Notes: a model not told the origin generated them from the sequence alone. DNA of 64,000 nt from Sphingobium herbicidovorans (GCF_002080435.1 NZ_CP020539.1:620001-684000), one strand, 5' to 3'; positions 28,773-40,335 are shown, counted from the stretch's first letter. Numbers and translations are program-made.

Positions 28773-29653
28773 ACCGTCCCGTGCTGTTCGCGCTGCCTGG
28801 CAGCGAGGCCCTGGCACAGCCGCTATCCGCCGCGCTCGATGCAGAGGTCGGCACGATCGAGCATCGTCAGTTTCCTGACGGGGAAACCTATCTCAGGGTC
28901 GTAAGCGACGTCAGCGACCGCGAGGTCATCCTGCTGTCGAGTCTCGATCATCCGGACGCCAAGCTGTTGCCGCTGCTGTTCGCAGCCGACACCGCGCGCG
29001 ATCTGGGCGCTCGCAGGATCGGGCTCGTCGCCCCCTACCTCGCTTACATGCGCCAGGACATACGCTTCCATGCCGGCGAGGCGGTGACGTCGCGAACCTT
29101 TGCCGCGATTCTGTCCCGCCATCTCGACTGGCTGGTGACGGTCGATCCGCATCTCCATCGCTATCATGCGTTGTCGGAAATCTACCGCATCCCGACCCAG
29201 GTTGTTCATGCCGCGCCACTTCTGGCCTCGTGGATCAAGCGCAATGTCGCTCGTCCGCTGATCATCGGTCCGGACCTGGAAAGCGAACAGTGGGTCTCGC
29301 AGGTGGCGGCCGATGCCGATGCTCCGTTTCTCGTGTGCGAGAAAATCCGGTCCGGCGACCGTGACGTCACCATCTCGATTCCGAATGCCCCAGCGTTTCT
29401 CGATCGCCAGCCGGTGCTGGTCGACGATATCGCCTCATCCGGCCGGACCCTCGCCGAGGCGGCGCGCCAGCTGGTCGGCATGGGGTTCGCGCGACCGGAT
29501 TGCGTGGTCGTGCATCCGCTTTTCGCCGGCGATGCAGCGCAAGTCCTGGGTGGGCTCGTCGAGAGGATCGTCAGCACGAACGCTGTTGCGCATACCTCTA
29601 ATGATATCGACGTGATGCCGGCGATTGCGGAGGCCGTTCGTCACGGAATTTGA
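28769..29653 (+). CDS. prs: Ribose-phosphate pyrophosphokinase (PRPP synthase)
   Basis: 294 aa, somewhat shorter than class I enzymes (about 310). Motifs: FPDGETYLRV, LVAPYLAYMRQDIRFHAGE, LVTVDPHLHRYHALSEIY (Mg-ATP site), and PVLVDDIASSGRTLAEAAR (PRPP loop). It makes PRPP from ribose 5-phosphate and ATP. Its divergence from housekeeping Prs and its operon partners suggest an accessory role in recycling nucleotides. Another copy presumably exists on the chromosome. Confidence 0.9.
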   Translation: MNRPVLFALPGSEALAQPLSAALDAEVGTIEHRQFPDGETYLRVVSDVSDREVILLSSLDHPDAKLLPLLFAADTARDLGARRIGLVAPYLAYMRQDIRFHAGEAVTSRTFAAILSRHLDWLVTVDPHLHRYHALSEIYRIPTQVVHAAPLLASWIKRNVARPLIIGPDLESEQWVSQVAADADAPFLVCEKIRSGDRDVTISIPNAPAFLDRQPVLVDDIASSGRTLAEAARQLVGMGFARPDCVVVHPLFAGDAAQVLGGLVERIVSTNAVAHTSNDIDVMPAIAEAVRHGI

Positions 29654-29711
29654 ACGGTGCGCTGCGCGTCAGTTCTTCAGTACTCAATGCTCAATGCACG
29701 ATGAAAACGAA

Positions 29712-29731
29712 CGCCCGGCAAACGCCGGGCG
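29712..29731 (+). terminator. Hairpin after the PRPP synthase gene
   Basis: An 8-bp GC stem, CGCCCGGC / GCCGGGCG, with loop AAAC, 58 nt after the prs stop. No T-run follows, so it may act as a weak or Rho-assisted terminator or as an RNA 3'-end protector. Confidence 0.45.
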
Positions 29732-29822
29732 CATTCCCATCCATTGACCCTACACGAGCCCGAACCAATCTTCCGGGAACTTCGCTTTCGGAGAAAGTCG
29801 CGGCAGGAAAGGAGGATATGTC

Positions 29823-30045
29823 ATGTCGCACACACGCTCTTTCCTTGATCCCTTCATCGTTGCTCGGACCCGCAGCTTGAGCCCGAAGTGAAGCCCGCCA
29901 TCCTTGCATCCTGGGCGTCCGATCGCTCCGCCGTCGAGGGCCAACCGGCCCTCCGTCGCCCGCCAGCATCCCGGTGCCGGTCGACGATGTGATGGCAGCG
30001 CTGCGCTGGCTCGATCGCGCTGAGCGCGGCGCGGGCCTGGCATCC
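29823..30045 (+). pseudogene. Broken small gene of unknown family
   Basis: A strong ribosome-binding site (AAGGAGGA) stands 7 nt before an ATG at 29823. The frame reads MSHTRSFLDPFIVARTRSLS and stops at a TGA. In the next frame it continues PEVKPAILASWASDRSAVEG and QPALRRPPAS, and in a third frame VPVDDVMAALRWLDRAERG. The three pieces abut in order, read like one alphaproteobacterial protein of about 75 aa, and need two frameshifts to join. I do not know the family. The rest of the 29.65-30.61 kb gap shows no convincing gene. Confidence 0.4.
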
Positions 30046-30351
30046 TTGGTTCGTCAGGAACAACCCGGTATCGGTGCCATCCTCGCCGGGAATATCGAAA
30101 CTGCGACACGGAAGGCGGGCGATCTCTGCGATGATCAGCCTTCGATCTCAAAACCCTATGATCACCGGTTCGTGCTGAATCGGATTCGCCGTGCCGTAGC
30201 GGCGCGCGAGCGGAGCTGCGATCCGCCCCGGACATCGGCGTTACGGCGCGCTGCTGACACAGAATAGCGATTATCAGCTTCTTGCCATGACAACATGACG
30301 CGTCGAGCTTAGGAGCAACCAGCGCGCTCATCCCCCAAGAGGCGTGCCCAC

Positions 30352-30389
30352 TCCCGGCGGCAGCGTCTTGCGGCGCCTTGCCGCCGGGA
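30352..30389. repeat. 11-bp inverted repeat upstream of orphan fixJ
   Basis: The arms TCCCGGCGGCA and TGCCGCCGGGA are perfectly complementary, with a 16-nt spacer. It lies 223 nt before the fixJ-like ATG, in the otherwise empty 30.05-30.61 kb stretch. It may form a stable RNA or DNA hairpin; the role is unknown. Confidence 0.5.
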
Positions 30390-30611
30390 GACCAGAGGGA
30401 GCGCCGCCCCGTTCGCAAGAGCGGTCATCTCGCAAAGTTCGGCACATGATGCCGGGTCGCTTACCCCCCTCTCGCCGAGCACCTGCCTTGCCTGTTGTGA
30501 TGCGGCGGTATTTCGGCCTTGACCTTGGACCATGGTCCTACCCGTAGAAGGTCTCCCCTTTGAAGCTGTGCCCGCTGGGGTGCGCAGCAATGCCAACACG
30601 TCCGGGGGGCC

Positions 30612-31232
30612 ATGGAGAGCAAGCGCGTCGTTCATGTCATTGATGACGAAGAAACAATCAGGAAAGCTGTAGGATTCACATTAAGGACAGCGGGATTTGC
30701 CGTCGAGACCTATGGCTCGGGAGTCGACTTTCTGAAAATTGCAGATGAAGCTGAAAGAGGTAGCATCGTTCTCGACATGCACATGCCGGACATGAACGGT
30801 CTACAGGTTCAGGCAGCGCTGACGCAGATGGATATAAGCATGCCAGTCGTGATGCTGACCGGCAACGGAGACATTGCGCTTGCTGTCCAAGCGATGAAGG
30901 CGGGTGCTGTCGATTTCCTGGCCAAACCTATCGAACGGCCGCTGCTGCTCGATGCGATAGACCGAGCGTTCGCGCGCATCGACACGGCCGAGGGGCGCGC
31001 TCTCGAAGAAGCCGAGGCATGCCGACAGGTCGATCTACTGACACCGCGCGAACGGGATGTTCTCGAAGGCCTTGCGCAAGGCCTTCCGAACAAGACCATC
31101 GCCTATGATCTGGGCATTTCTTCACGGACGGTCGAAGTCCATCGCGCGAGCATCATGTCCAAGCTTGGAGTCCGTACCCTTGCCGAAACCTTGCGGATCG
31201 CCTTTGCGGCTGGAATGGGAAGGCCGCTGTAG
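30612..31232 (+). CDS. fixJ: Orphan FixJ-type response regulator
   Basis: 206 aa. The receiver domain (residues 1-120) has VIDDEE and the phosphoacceptor Asp (about 55) in IVLDMHMPDMNG, then VVMLTGNGDIALAVQAMKAG and DFLAKP. The LuxR-type output domain (about 135-200) has LTPRERDVLEGLAQGLPNKT and IAYDLGISSRTVEVHRASIM. It is very similar to the FixJ encoded beside FixL at 57.5 kb, but no kinase gene is adjacent. It may therefore be a second target of that kinase, or answer to a kinase outside the window. Confidence 0.9.
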   Translation: MESKRVVHVIDDEETIRKAVGFTLRTAGFAVETYGSGVDFLKIADEAERGSIVLDMHMPDMNGLQVQAALTQMDISMPVVMLTGNGDIALAVQAMKAGAVDFLAKPIERPLLLDAIDRAFARIDTAEGRALEEAEACRQVDLLTPRERDVLEGLAQGLPNKTIAYDLGISSRTVEVHRASIMSKLGVRTLAETLRIAFAAGMGRPL

Positions 31233-31375
31233 GTAAAGGCGGCCAGGGCTGCTGCGGTTGAATCTCTGCGTGTCACCTGATGGCGCGGACATAGTGCCTG
31301 CTGGGATGCATCGACGGTGTTCATCAGCTTTTGGCGGAATTTTCGTGAGCCCAGGCGAAGGGTCGCGCTTGATTG

Positions 31376-33142
31376 CTATCGCGAAAGGAGATGAAACTCT
31401 TCCAACAGCTGGGCGATCTCTGTGCCTTCAAGCTTCGTCATCAACAGCTTGCGCAGGAAGGACGGGCCGGGAATGTCGATCCCTTTGCCATCCCTGAGCG
31501 GCCCGATTGCGGCCAGAAGCGTGCGGATATCATAGGTTGAGTTGAACACTTCGGGCACGCCGCGTTCGACCTTCATCAGCGTGTAGACGGCCTCCATCGG
31601 CGTGCGCACCGAATATTCCGTCGTGAAGATACAATCACGCTGCTTCGACTCGGCAAACTGGCCGACAAAGGCGAAGTTGACCGCGCCCTCGGGCACCACG
31701 TCCGGCCGGTCGCCGGCCTGGCGCGGCATGAAGAAGGCGGTGATGTAGGGCATCATCACCGGCACGGTCTTCGCCCCCGTCGCGGCGAGGCCGGGGATGT
31801 CCTCGACCGGCACGCCGAGATGATAAAGCCATTCCTGCGTGATCTCCTCGCCCGTACAGTCCTGCATCGGCTTCTTCACATAGTCGCCGGGTCGGTCGAC
31901 GAACAAGGCATAGAACCAGGCGACGATCTGGTCCTTCGGCTGTTTCCTGAAGTGGGGTTGCCGGCTCACCGTCCAGCTCAGCAGCCAGCTCGAGTCCTTG
32001 ACCGTGATGATGCCGCCGGTCACCACCGTGCCGCTGAACGGATCGCGCTTGGCAATCTTGCGAATGTACGCCGGAATGCGCGCGTCGAGCGTGGTGATGG
32101 TCGCCGACGCCCATTTGGTTTCCGGGATATGGGATCCAAACACGTCGGGACGACCAAAGGCCGGGTCCTTGGCCGCGATCCGGCGCCACAGGTCCCAGGC
32201 CGGCGCCGGCCCCTCATTCAGCCTGGCCGGTGTATGATGATCGCCATTGTCGGAATTTTCGGTCAGCGATCCGATAGTGATGAAGACGAGATCATCGGCG
32301 CCGAGATCGACGCCGCCTTCGACGCCGTTTTCGATCCAGGCAATCCGGGTCGCCTGCTTGCGGCCGGGCTGGATGTCGAAATCGACGTCGGTGACCTCGA
32401 CGCCGTAGCGAAATCTCACACCGCGATCCTGCAACCATTTGACCAACGGCAGGACCATCGATTCATATTGGTTGTAGCGGTTGAACTTGAGCGAGGAAAA
32501 ATCCGCCAGACTGCCGATATGGTGGATGAAGCGATGCAGATAGAGCTTCATCTCGAGCGCGGAATGCCATTCCTCGAAGGCGAACATGGTGCGCCAGTAG
32601 AGCCAGAAGTTGCTCCTGAGGAAATCATCGCCGAAGACTTCGTTGATCCGCTTGTTCTCCATCTCCTCCCGCGTCGCGAGGAAGACGGAGATCAGATCTC
32701 TTCGCGCGCGATCGCCGAGTGTCAGCAAAGCCTTGTCGGGCACATCCTGGCCCTGGTTCTGCGTGACGCGCTGCAGCGAGAAATTCGGATCGTCCTTGTT
32801 GAGCCGGTAGAATTCGTCGAGCACACTCGCATCCTCGATCTCCAGCGACGGGATCGAGCGATAGAGATCCCAGAGGCATTCGAAATGCTCCTCCATCTCG
32901 CGCCCTCCGCGGATGACGAACCCCTTTTCGGGGACGTCGAGGCCGTCGAGCGCGCCGCCGGGAATATGCAACTCCTCAAGGATGGTAATATGCTCGCCGG
33001 CGACGCCGCCGTCGCGGATCAGGAACGCCGCGCCTGCCAGTCCCGCAAGACCCGAGCCGACGAACCAGGCCGTCTTCCTGTCAGCGCCCTCAGGTTTGCG
33101 GGGCCGCACGAAAGCTTCGTAGTTCCCGCTACTATAGTGCAT
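31376..33142 (-). CDS. ohyA: Oleate hydratase (FAD-binding)
   Basis: About 588 aa from the ATG at 33142 (MHYSSGNYEAFVRPRKPEG). It has the dinucleotide motif AWFVGSGLAGLAGAAFLI, LEELHIPGGALDG, GGREMEEHFECLWDLYRSIP, and RTMFAFEEWHSALEMKLYLH, all characteristic of myosin-cross-reactive antigen/oleate hydratases. The enzyme adds water to cis-9 double bonds of unsaturated fatty acids, giving 10-hydroxy acids. It is convergent with the orphan fixJ and stands alone as a transcript downstream of the ATPase operon. Confidence 0.93.
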   Translation of the reverse strand: MHYSSGNYEAFVRPRKPEGADRKTAWFVGSGLAGLAGAAFLIRDGGVAGEHITILEELHIPGGALDGLDVPEKGFVIRGGREMEEHFECLWDLYRSIPSLEIEDASVLDEFYRLNKDDPNFSLQRVTQNQGQDVPDKALLTLGDRARRDLISVFLATREEMENKRINEVFGDDFLRSNFWLYWRTMFAFEEWHSALEMKLYLHRFIHHIGSLADFSSLKFNRYNQYESMVLPLVKWLQDRGVRFRYGVEVTDVDFDIQPGRKQATRIAWIENGVEGGVDLGADDLVFITIGSLTENSDNGDHHTPARLNEGPAPAWDLWRRIAAKDPAFGRPDVFGSHIPETKWASATITTLDARIPAYIRKIAKRDPFSGTVVTGGIITVKDSSWLLSWTVSRQPHFRKQPKDQIVAWFYALFVDRPGDYVKKPMQDCTGEEITQEWLYHLGVPVEDIPGLAATGAKTVPVMMPYITAFFMPRQAGDRPDVVPEGAVNFAFVGQFAESKQRDCIFTTEYSVRTPMEAVYTLMKVERGVPEVFNSTYDIRTLLAAIGPLRDGKGIDIPGPSFLRKLLMTKLEGTEIAQLLEEFHLLSR

Positions 33143-33221
33143 GCTCAACTCCATCCTTGATCCCGACGACAATGGCGGTTCTGCGGTTTCTTGCTGAACA
33201 GCAGAAATGCCTGCCCTGCAT

Positions 33222-34070
33222 TCATTCTCGCCGATGTCGCCCGCCGCTCAGTTCGACGACTTCACTGGTGATCTGATCCTGACGCGTGAGGCGCTCCTCG
33301 AGGCGCAGGGCCTCGCCCTTGCGATCGATGTGGCTGCGGGCGGTCGCCATGGTGCGCAGCCGTGCCTCATTCTCGGCGACGAACGTCTCGACCGCAGCCG
33401 CGCAGATGTGGGCGAAGACATATTCCGCGGTCAGGTCGCCGATAAGGTCCGCCGCGTTGATATTGACGAGCGGCGGCAAATCCGCCGTGGACGCGGGGAA
33501 AGTGTCGAGGTCGAGCGGCAGGAGGCTCGCGCGCACGATCGAGACGCCCTTGCCGCTGCTCCAGACCGGATAAGCCATGGTGATGGGCACCGCGCCGACC
33601 TCGTCCAGATAGTCGTACAGCGCGTCGATGATGCTTGTCGCGAGTGCGGGCAGCGCATCGGCCTTGCTCGGCATGCTCGCGCTCCATGCGATGCGCAGAC
33701 CGCGCTCGGCCGCAAGCGTGGCCGTGCGCGCGCCAATCAGAAGAATATGCCTGTCCTGCATGTCGGCCGCGGCGCCGTCGAGCAGCTGCTCCGGAAAGGC
33801 CCCGGCAAAGCCTTGCTCCGCACCGAACAGGATAAGGCCGCCTCTCGCACCACCGACCGCCCGCGCCGGAAAACGCGCCAGTGGCTCGTCAAGGCGGCGC
33901 GCCTGGCCAATGGCGGTGCGGGCGGTCTCCGCATAGCGTCGCACCGCAGGCAGCAGCGCGCGCGCCTGATGCGCCCGCTGCGCGGCGATGCCCTGCATGG
34001 CGTTGACCACCGCACCGAGCTGGCGGACGGTCTCGATCCGCTGGCCGATCTCGGCGAGGCGATCGCTCAT
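33222..34070 (-). CDS. atpG: N-type F1Fo ATPase gamma subunit
   Basis: 282 aa from the ATG at 34070, which overlaps the atpA stop (ATGA). The N-terminal helix [20 protein letters not shown] and the C-terminal helix [20 protein letters not shown] form the coiled-coil rotor shaft typical of gamma. The sequence is divergent from housekeeping gamma, as expected for N-ATPases. It is the last gene of the operon. Confidence 0.9.
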   Translation of the reverse strand: MSDRLAEIGQRIETVRQLGAVVNAMQGIAAQRAHQARALLPAVRRYAETARTAIGQARRLDEPLARFPARAVGGARGGLILFGAEQGFAGAFPEQLLDGAAADMQDRHILLIGARTATLAAERGLRIAWSASMPSKADALPALATSIIDALYDYLDEVGAVPITMAYPVWSSGKGVSIVRASLLPLDLDTFPASTADLPPLVNINAADLIGDLTAEYVFAHICAAAVETFVAENEARLRTMATARSHIDRKGEALRLEERLTRQDQITSEVVELSGGRHRRE

Positions 34071-35587
34071 GATGCAGAACCGGCCGGCTGGCTTTCGATC
34101 AGCGCTTTCACCGTCGTCATCAGAGCGGACCGCTGCGCGGTGTCGATCTGTCCAGTCCGCTCGATCTGCGCGCATAGATCGGGGACGTGATCGTCGATCC
34201 AGGCGGGCAGCCGCGTGCGGAGCGACGATATCTCCGAGACCGCCATGCCATCGAGCAACCCTTCGCCGAGCGCCACGACCAGCGCCACCTGGTCGACGAC
34301 CCGTAGTGGACTCGACAGCGGTTGCACGAGCAAGGCGCGCAAGCGCTTGCCGCGTTCGATCTGGGCGCGGACACGCGGCTCGGGCTGCTCGCCGAAGCGG
34401 GTGAACATCTCGAGCTCGAGGAACTGCGCATAGTCGAGGCGCATGGTCCCGCTCGCGTCGCGCAGGACGCGAAGCTGCGTCTTGCCGCCGACCCGGCTCA
34501 CGCTCGTGCCCACATCGATGGCGGGCTTGTGCCCCTGCGCGAACAGCTTCGCGTCGAGAATAATCTGACCGTCGGTGATCGAGATCAGATTGGTCGGGAT
34601 ATAGGCGCTGACGTTGCCGGCATCGGTCTCCGCGATCGGCAGAGCCGTGAGCGAACCGCCCCCCTTCTCCGTCGAGAGACGCGCCGCACGTTCGAGCAGG
34701 CGGGAATGGAGGAAAAAGACGTCGCCGGGATAGGCCTCGCGCCCGGGCGGCTGTCCGGTCAGCAGGGCGATCTCGCGATGGGTCGCGGCATGCTTGGTGA
34801 GATCGTCGAGCACCACCACCGCATGGCCGCCACCATCCCGAAAATACTCGGCCATCGTGAAGCCCGCGAACGGCGCGATCCATTGCAGCCCCGGCGCCGC
34901 GGCGGGGCTCGCCACGACGAAGATGGTGCGGTCCGGCGCGCCATGCCGCCGCACCTGGTCGACCACGCGCGCGACCGCCGAGCTTTTCTGGCCGATCGCG
35001 ACATAGACGCAGATCATGTCGCTGGTGCGCTGGTTGATGATCGTGTCGACCGCGAGCGCCGTCTTGCCTGTGGCGCGGTCGCCGAGAATGAGTTCGCGCT
35101 GCCCCCGGCCGATGGCGAACATCGCATCGATTGCGAGCGTGCCGGTCTGCACCGGCTGGACGACGAGGTCGCGTTCGATGATCGCCGGCGCCGGCCGTTC
35201 GACAGGATCGAAGCGCCTGGCCCGGATCGGCGCGCCCCCATCGAGCGGACGGCCGAGCGGATCGACGACTCGGCCAAGCAATGCCTCGCCAACCGGCACG
35301 CGCACCACCTCGCCCGAGCCGGTTACGGTGTCTCCTGCCTCCACCTGGGCGGCATCGTCGAGCAGCACGCAGCCGATCCGGTCCCGGTCGAGCGTGTGGA
35401 CGAATCCGGTCTGGCCCCGGGCGAAATAGAGCAATTCGTCGAGGCGCGCGTCCGGAAGGCCCGAGACCATGGCAACGCCGTCGCCGATCGATTCCACCCG
35501 GCCAATTGCATCGACACGCGGCCCGAGATTGGCGCGCGTGATGCAGCTCTGGGCCTGCGTCAGCCAGTCTTCAGGCGATCCGGGCAT
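34067..35587 (-). CDS. atpA: N-type F1Fo ATPase alpha subunit
   Basis: About 506 aa from the ATG at 35587 ([13 protein letters not shown]); an ATG at 35599 is an alternative. Walker [11 protein letters not shown] is near residue 166; other conserved segments are [33 protein letters not shown] and [16 protein letters not shown]. It is the non-catalytic nucleotide-binding subunit of F1. It overlaps atpF upstream and atpG downstream. Confidence 0.95.
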   Translation of the reverse strand: MPGSPEDWLTQAQSCITRANLGPRVDAIGRVESIGDGVAMVSGLPDARLDELLYFARGQTGFVHTLDRDRIGCVLLDDAAQVEAGDTVTGSGEVVRVPVGEALLGRVVDPLGRPLDGGAPIRARRFDPVERPAPAIIERDLVVQPVQTGTLAIDAMFAIGRGQRELILGDRATGKTALAVDTIINQRTSDMICVYVAIGQKSSAVARVVDQVRRHGAPDRTIFVVASPAAAPGLQWIAPFAGFTMAEYFRDGGGHAVVVLDDLTKHAATHREIALLTGQPPGREAYPGDVFFLHSRLLERAARLSTEKGGGSLTALPIAETDAGNVSAYIPTNLISITDGQIILDAKLFAQGHKPAIDVGTSVSRVGGKTQLRVLRDASGTMRLDYAQFLELEMFTRFGEQPEPRVRAQIERGKRLRALLVQPLSSPLRVVDQVALVVALGEGLLDGMAVSEISSLRTRLPAWIDDHVPDLCAQIERTGQIDTAQRSALMTTVKALIESQPAGSAS

Positions 35588-36320
35588 GATCGTCTTCATT
35601 GAGGCTCTCAACCATGGCGTCGAGATCGGCGCGCCAGCTGTTGCGCACGACGGCGTGGGGCGTGCGAAGCTCCGCGCCGGCGATGAGATCTGGATCGACT
35701 GCGAAGATCGGGGTCGCGGTATCCGGCAGGATTTCGCCAAGCGCGCGCGCTACCTGCGTCTGCAGATCGGCCGTCAGCGGCGCGGGCGTCGCGACGGTGA
35801 CGGGCCCGGCGGCCGCCAGGCTGCGGCGATCCGCCTCGGAAAGGTCTCCGAGCCGCGCCTTGAGCGCGTCGACCATGGCCTGCACCGTCTGCTCGGGCGG
35901 GAGACGAGCGAGCAACGTGCCTGCCATCGAGGCGGCGAGGTTCGCTGCCTTTTCCCGCCACTGCGCCGCCACCCGCCCGCGTTCGGCATCGATCGCCGCA
36001 TGGCCTTGCTCGACGACGGCGTCCGCCTCGAGCCTGGCCTGCGCGAGGAGGCGCTGGCGCTCCGCTTCGGCCTCGGTCCGGATCTCGGCGCGGCGAGCCG
36101 CCGCATCCGCGACGAAGCCGTCATTCTGCGTTTTGAGCGCCTGCGCTTCGGCCTGTGCCCGGTCCTTTGCCTCCCGCGCTTCGTCGAGCAGCGCCTGGGC
36201 CGATGCCTGGCGGGCAGCGATGGCATCCATCACCGGACGGAATAGGAAGCGTCCGAGCAGCCACACGAGGATGAGGACATTGACCGCCTGCAGCGCGAGC
36301 GTCCACCAGTCGATCCGCAT
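35571..36320 (-). CDS. atpF: N-type ATPase b subunit with C-terminal delta-like part
   Basis: 249 aa, longer than a normal b subunit (about 160). One N-terminal membrane helix ([20 protein letters not shown]) is followed by a long charged coiled coil (residues about 30-150) and a C-terminal region (about 155-249) resembling the delta/OSCP domain. N-ATPase operons lack a separate delta gene, so this fusion probably supplies the peripheral stalk's link to alpha. It follows atpE by 1 nt. Confidence 0.88.
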   Translation of the reverse strand: MRIDWWTLALQAVNVLILVWLLGRFLFRPVMDAIAARQASAQALLDEAREAKDRAQAEAQALKTQNDGFVADAAARRAEIRTEAEAERQRLLAQARLEADAVVEQGHAAIDAERGRVAAQWREKAANLAASMAGTLLARLPPEQTVQAMVDALKARLGDLSEADRRSLAAAGPVTVATPAPLTADLQTQVARALGEILPDTATPIFAVDPDLIAGAELRTPHAVVRNSWRADLDAMVESLNEDDHARIA

Positions 36321-36321
36321 G

Positions 36322-36564
36322 TCAGGCGAACGGGTTGGCGAAGAGCAGCAGCAGCGCGATCACGAGGCAGTAGATCGCCATCGTCTCGATCATCGCGAGG
36401 CCCACGAACAGCGTGCGCGAGACGGTGTTGGCGGCTTCGGGCTGGCGCGCGATCGCGTCCATCGCGGCGGCGACGGCCCTGCCCTGCCCGAGCGCCGGGG
36501 CGATTGCGCCGATCGAGATCGCGAAAGCGGCTCCGAGGATGCTGGCGAGATGGATCCAGTTCAT
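36322..36564 (-). CDS. atpE: N-type ATPase c subunit with Na+-site residues
   Basis: 80 aa forming a two-helix hairpin around the polar loop ARQPEA. The ion-site residues are Gln27 (PALGQG), Glu60-Thr61 (GLAMIETMAIY) and Tyr65. The combination Gln / Glu-Ser or Glu-Thr / Tyr is the signature of Na+-binding c rings such as that of Ilyobacter; H+-type rings usually lack it. So the enzyme is predicted to pump or use Na+. The start overlaps the atpB stop. Confidence 0.93.
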   Translation of the reverse strand: MNWIHLASILGAAFAISIGAIAPALGQGRAVAAAMDAIARQPEAANTVSRTLFVGLAMIETMAIYCLVIALLLLFANPFA

Positions 36565-37262
36565 GCGGGGGACTCCTGTTTGGATGGCGGGCGGGCGCCG
36601 TTCTCGCTGATAGCGCTCCCGATAAAGACCATGGCGAGCGCGCCGAAAATGTAGGCCTGGACCGCGCCGGTCAGCATTTCGAGCGCCATGAGCGGGATCG
36701 GGACGAGCAGCCCGGCGAGGCTCAGCACGACGCCGATCATGAAGACGCCGCTCATGACGTTGCCGAACAGGCGCACCATCAGCGAGAAGCTGCGGGTGAA
36801 GAGCTCGACGATATTGAGCGGGGCGAGCAGGATCGAGGGGCGCGCGAAGGTCGCGAGATAGGCCCTGGGCCCGAGCGCGCGGACGCCGAACCAGAGCGTC
36901 GCGCCGAAGACGATCAGCGCCAGCGCCGCGTCGGTTTCGAGGGTCGCGGTCGGCGGCTCGACGCCGGGGATCAGCGACGACCAGTTGGCGACCAGCAGGA
37001 ACAGGAACAGCGTGCCGATCAGCGGCAGATAACGCTGCGGTTCCGCCTCCATCGTCTCGCGGATCTGGCCGGCGACGGTCTCGACGACCAGCTCGAGCGC
37101 CGCTTGGGCTCGGGTTGGGCGTAACGCAAGGCGGCGGGTCAGCAGCCAGCTTCCGATTGTAAGGAAGGCCATGATGCCCCAGGTCGTGGCGACCGGCTGG
37201 CTGATCGGCACCGGACCGATCGGGAACAGCACATGGCTTTCAAGTGGTGACGCGAATTTCAT
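36561..37262 (-). CDS. atpB: N-type ATPase a subunit
   Basis: 233 aa from the ATG at 37262, which overlaps the atpR stop. It is polytopic, with conserved helices LPLIGTLFLFLLVANWSSLI and FTRSFSLMVRLFGNVMSGVF; the Arg in LMVRLFGN is the essential stator arginine. It forms the ion half-channels next to the c ring. It lies between atpR and atpE as in other N-ATPase operons. Confidence 0.94.
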   Translation of the reverse strand: MKFASPLESHVLFPIGPVPISQPVATTWGIMAFLTIGSWLLTRRLALRPTRAQAALELVVETVAGQIRETMEAEPQRYLPLIGTLFLFLLVANWSSLIPGVEPPTATLETDAALALIVFGATLWFGVRALGPRAYLATFARPSILLAPLNIVELFTRSFSLMVRLFGNVMSGVFMIGVVLSLAGLLVPIPLMALEMLTGAVQAYIFGALAMVFIGSAISENGARPPSKQESPA

Positions 37263-37525
37263 CGGGCGCCTCCGAGCCGGTGGAGCATGATCTGGCGCCC
37301 GCCCATGAAGCCGGTTGTAGCGGCAAGAAGCGCCGGCCACCCTTGCCGGCTGGCGATGACGAGAACCAGAATAGTGACGGCGAGACGCCCGAGCCTGAGC
37401 AGGATCGCGCGCGATGCCGGGCCGCCATGGGTGACGAGGTCGGCTTCTCTGGCGATGGCCGCGAAATGGGCGAGGCCGACCGCAAATCCGAGGGCCAGGA
37501 ACAGGATGGGGGAGAGCTGGCTCAT
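37259..37525 (-). CDS. atpR: AtpR, small N-ATPase membrane protein
   Basis: 88 aa with three hydrophobic stretches (ILFLALGFAVGLAHFAAIAR, ILLRLGRLAVTILVLVIASR, WPALLAATTGFMGGRQIM). AtpR is found only in N-ATPase operons and is thought to help c-ring assembly or ion access. Identification rests on position between atpQ and atpB, size and topology. It is coupled on both sides. Confidence 0.82.
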   Translation of the reverse strand: MSQLSPILFLALGFAVGLAHFAAIAREADLVTHGGPASRAILLRLGRLAVTILVLVIASRQGWPALLAATTGFMGGRQIMLHRLGGAR

Positions 37526-37793
37526 TGCCGGTGCATCCAGCGCCAGCCCGACCAGCAGCCGAGGGCGAGCCCGACGAGCAGGAGCGGCGCGGTCCAGAAG
37601 ATGCCGCTATCCAGCCGGTGGTCGAGCCAGCGGCCGATCGCGAGACCGACCAGCGCGGGCAGGACGATCTGCCAGCCGAGCACGCCGATCTGGCCGAGAT
37701 TGCGGGCGACGGAAGGAAGCCGCTGCGCAAGCCGCCGCCGTTCCGCGCGGGTCCGGATGGCTTCGACGATCGGCTGCTCGGGCTTGTCCGCGG

Positions 37794-37797
<4 letters not shown>
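37522..37797 (-). CDS. atpQ: AtpQ, AtpI/AtpZ-like N-ATPase membrane protein
   Basis: 91 aa. A basic N-terminus (RTRAERRRLAQR) precedes two membrane helices (QIGVLGWQIVLPALVGLAIG and FWTAPLLLVGLALGCWSGWR) with the AtpZ/AtpI-type IGRWLDHRLDSG turn. It is the usual third gene of N-ATPase operons (atpDCQRBEFAG). The start overlaps atpC and the stop overlaps atpR. Confidence 0.85.
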
Positions 37798-39637
<1,840 letters not shown>

Positions 39638-39888
39638 TCATGCCCGACCGTGCCGCGATCATGACGGGACGGGTAGAAGTCGCTGCCCGCGGGCACGACA
39701 TGGACGACAAGCCAAAAGTGCATTGGCTGAGCGTCGCAGGCAAGCCGCAGATTCGGCATACGTAGAGTTACCGATTCTCTCTGATTCAGCCTCGCCGAAT
39801 AACGGCGGCGCGACGCGATGGGCCTCAGGCCAGGGCGCTATGCCCGATATGCCAGAGCTCAAACGCGAAGAGAAAGGTTCACCGTTTC

Positions 39889-40308
39889 ATGCCCTATCCC
39901 GTTGATCAACTCGCCGCGCTCGCCAAAGCGAATGTCGGCCTGATGCTGAAGCTCGCCGAAGTCGCCCGGAAAGGTGGCGAAGAGTCGCTCGAGGTCGGCA
40001 ACCGCGCCGCCGGCCGCTTCGCCGAAGAGGCGCGTGCCTCGATTGCGGGCGCGACGGACAAGACGTCGGACGCCGGCGCGGTCAGCCCGGCCGGACCGCG
40101 GGCACTGTTCGAGGACATGGCCACGGTCCGCGAGCATATGATTGCCGGCACAAGATCGGCGTTCGAGGAATGGCAGCAGGCCTGGCAGGCCGTCGCGAGC
40201 GCTCCGACGGCTCCCGGGGCGCTGGATGCCTTTGCTGCCATTGTCGGACCATGGTTCGGGCAGAAAAGCCCGGGCGACGGCGAGAAGCAGGCCACCAGCG
40301 ACAAATAG
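39889..40308 (+). CDS. Phasin family protein
   Basis: 139 aa, helical and Ala-rich, with the phasin-like start YPVDQLAALAKANVGLMLKL and amphipathic AFEEWQQAWQAVASAP. Phasins coat polyhydroxyalkanoate granules. A PHA synthase and a MaoC-Pta gene lie 3-6 kb downstream on the other strand, which supports the role. It is divergent from the ATPase operon and convergent with fabI. Confidence 0.75.
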   Translation: MPYPVDQLAALAKANVGLMLKLAEVARKGGEESLEVGNRAAGRFAEEARASIAGATDKTSDAGAVSPAGPRALFEDMATVREHMIAGTRSAFEEWQQAWQAVASAPTAPGALDAFAAIVGPWFGQKSPGDGEKQATSDK

Positions 40309-40335
40309 GATAGCCCCCGATCGCGGCGAGCCGCC

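Noticed and set aside
31820..33160. 446-aa open frame on the plus strand
   Set aside because: Antisense shadow of oleate hydratase, whose own motifs are complete.
39902..39909. TTGATCAA near the phasin start as an FNR/FixK box
   Set aside because: It lies within the phasin codons and lacks the four-base spacer of a real TTGAT-N4-ATCAA site. I saw no convincing FNR/FixK box elsewhere.
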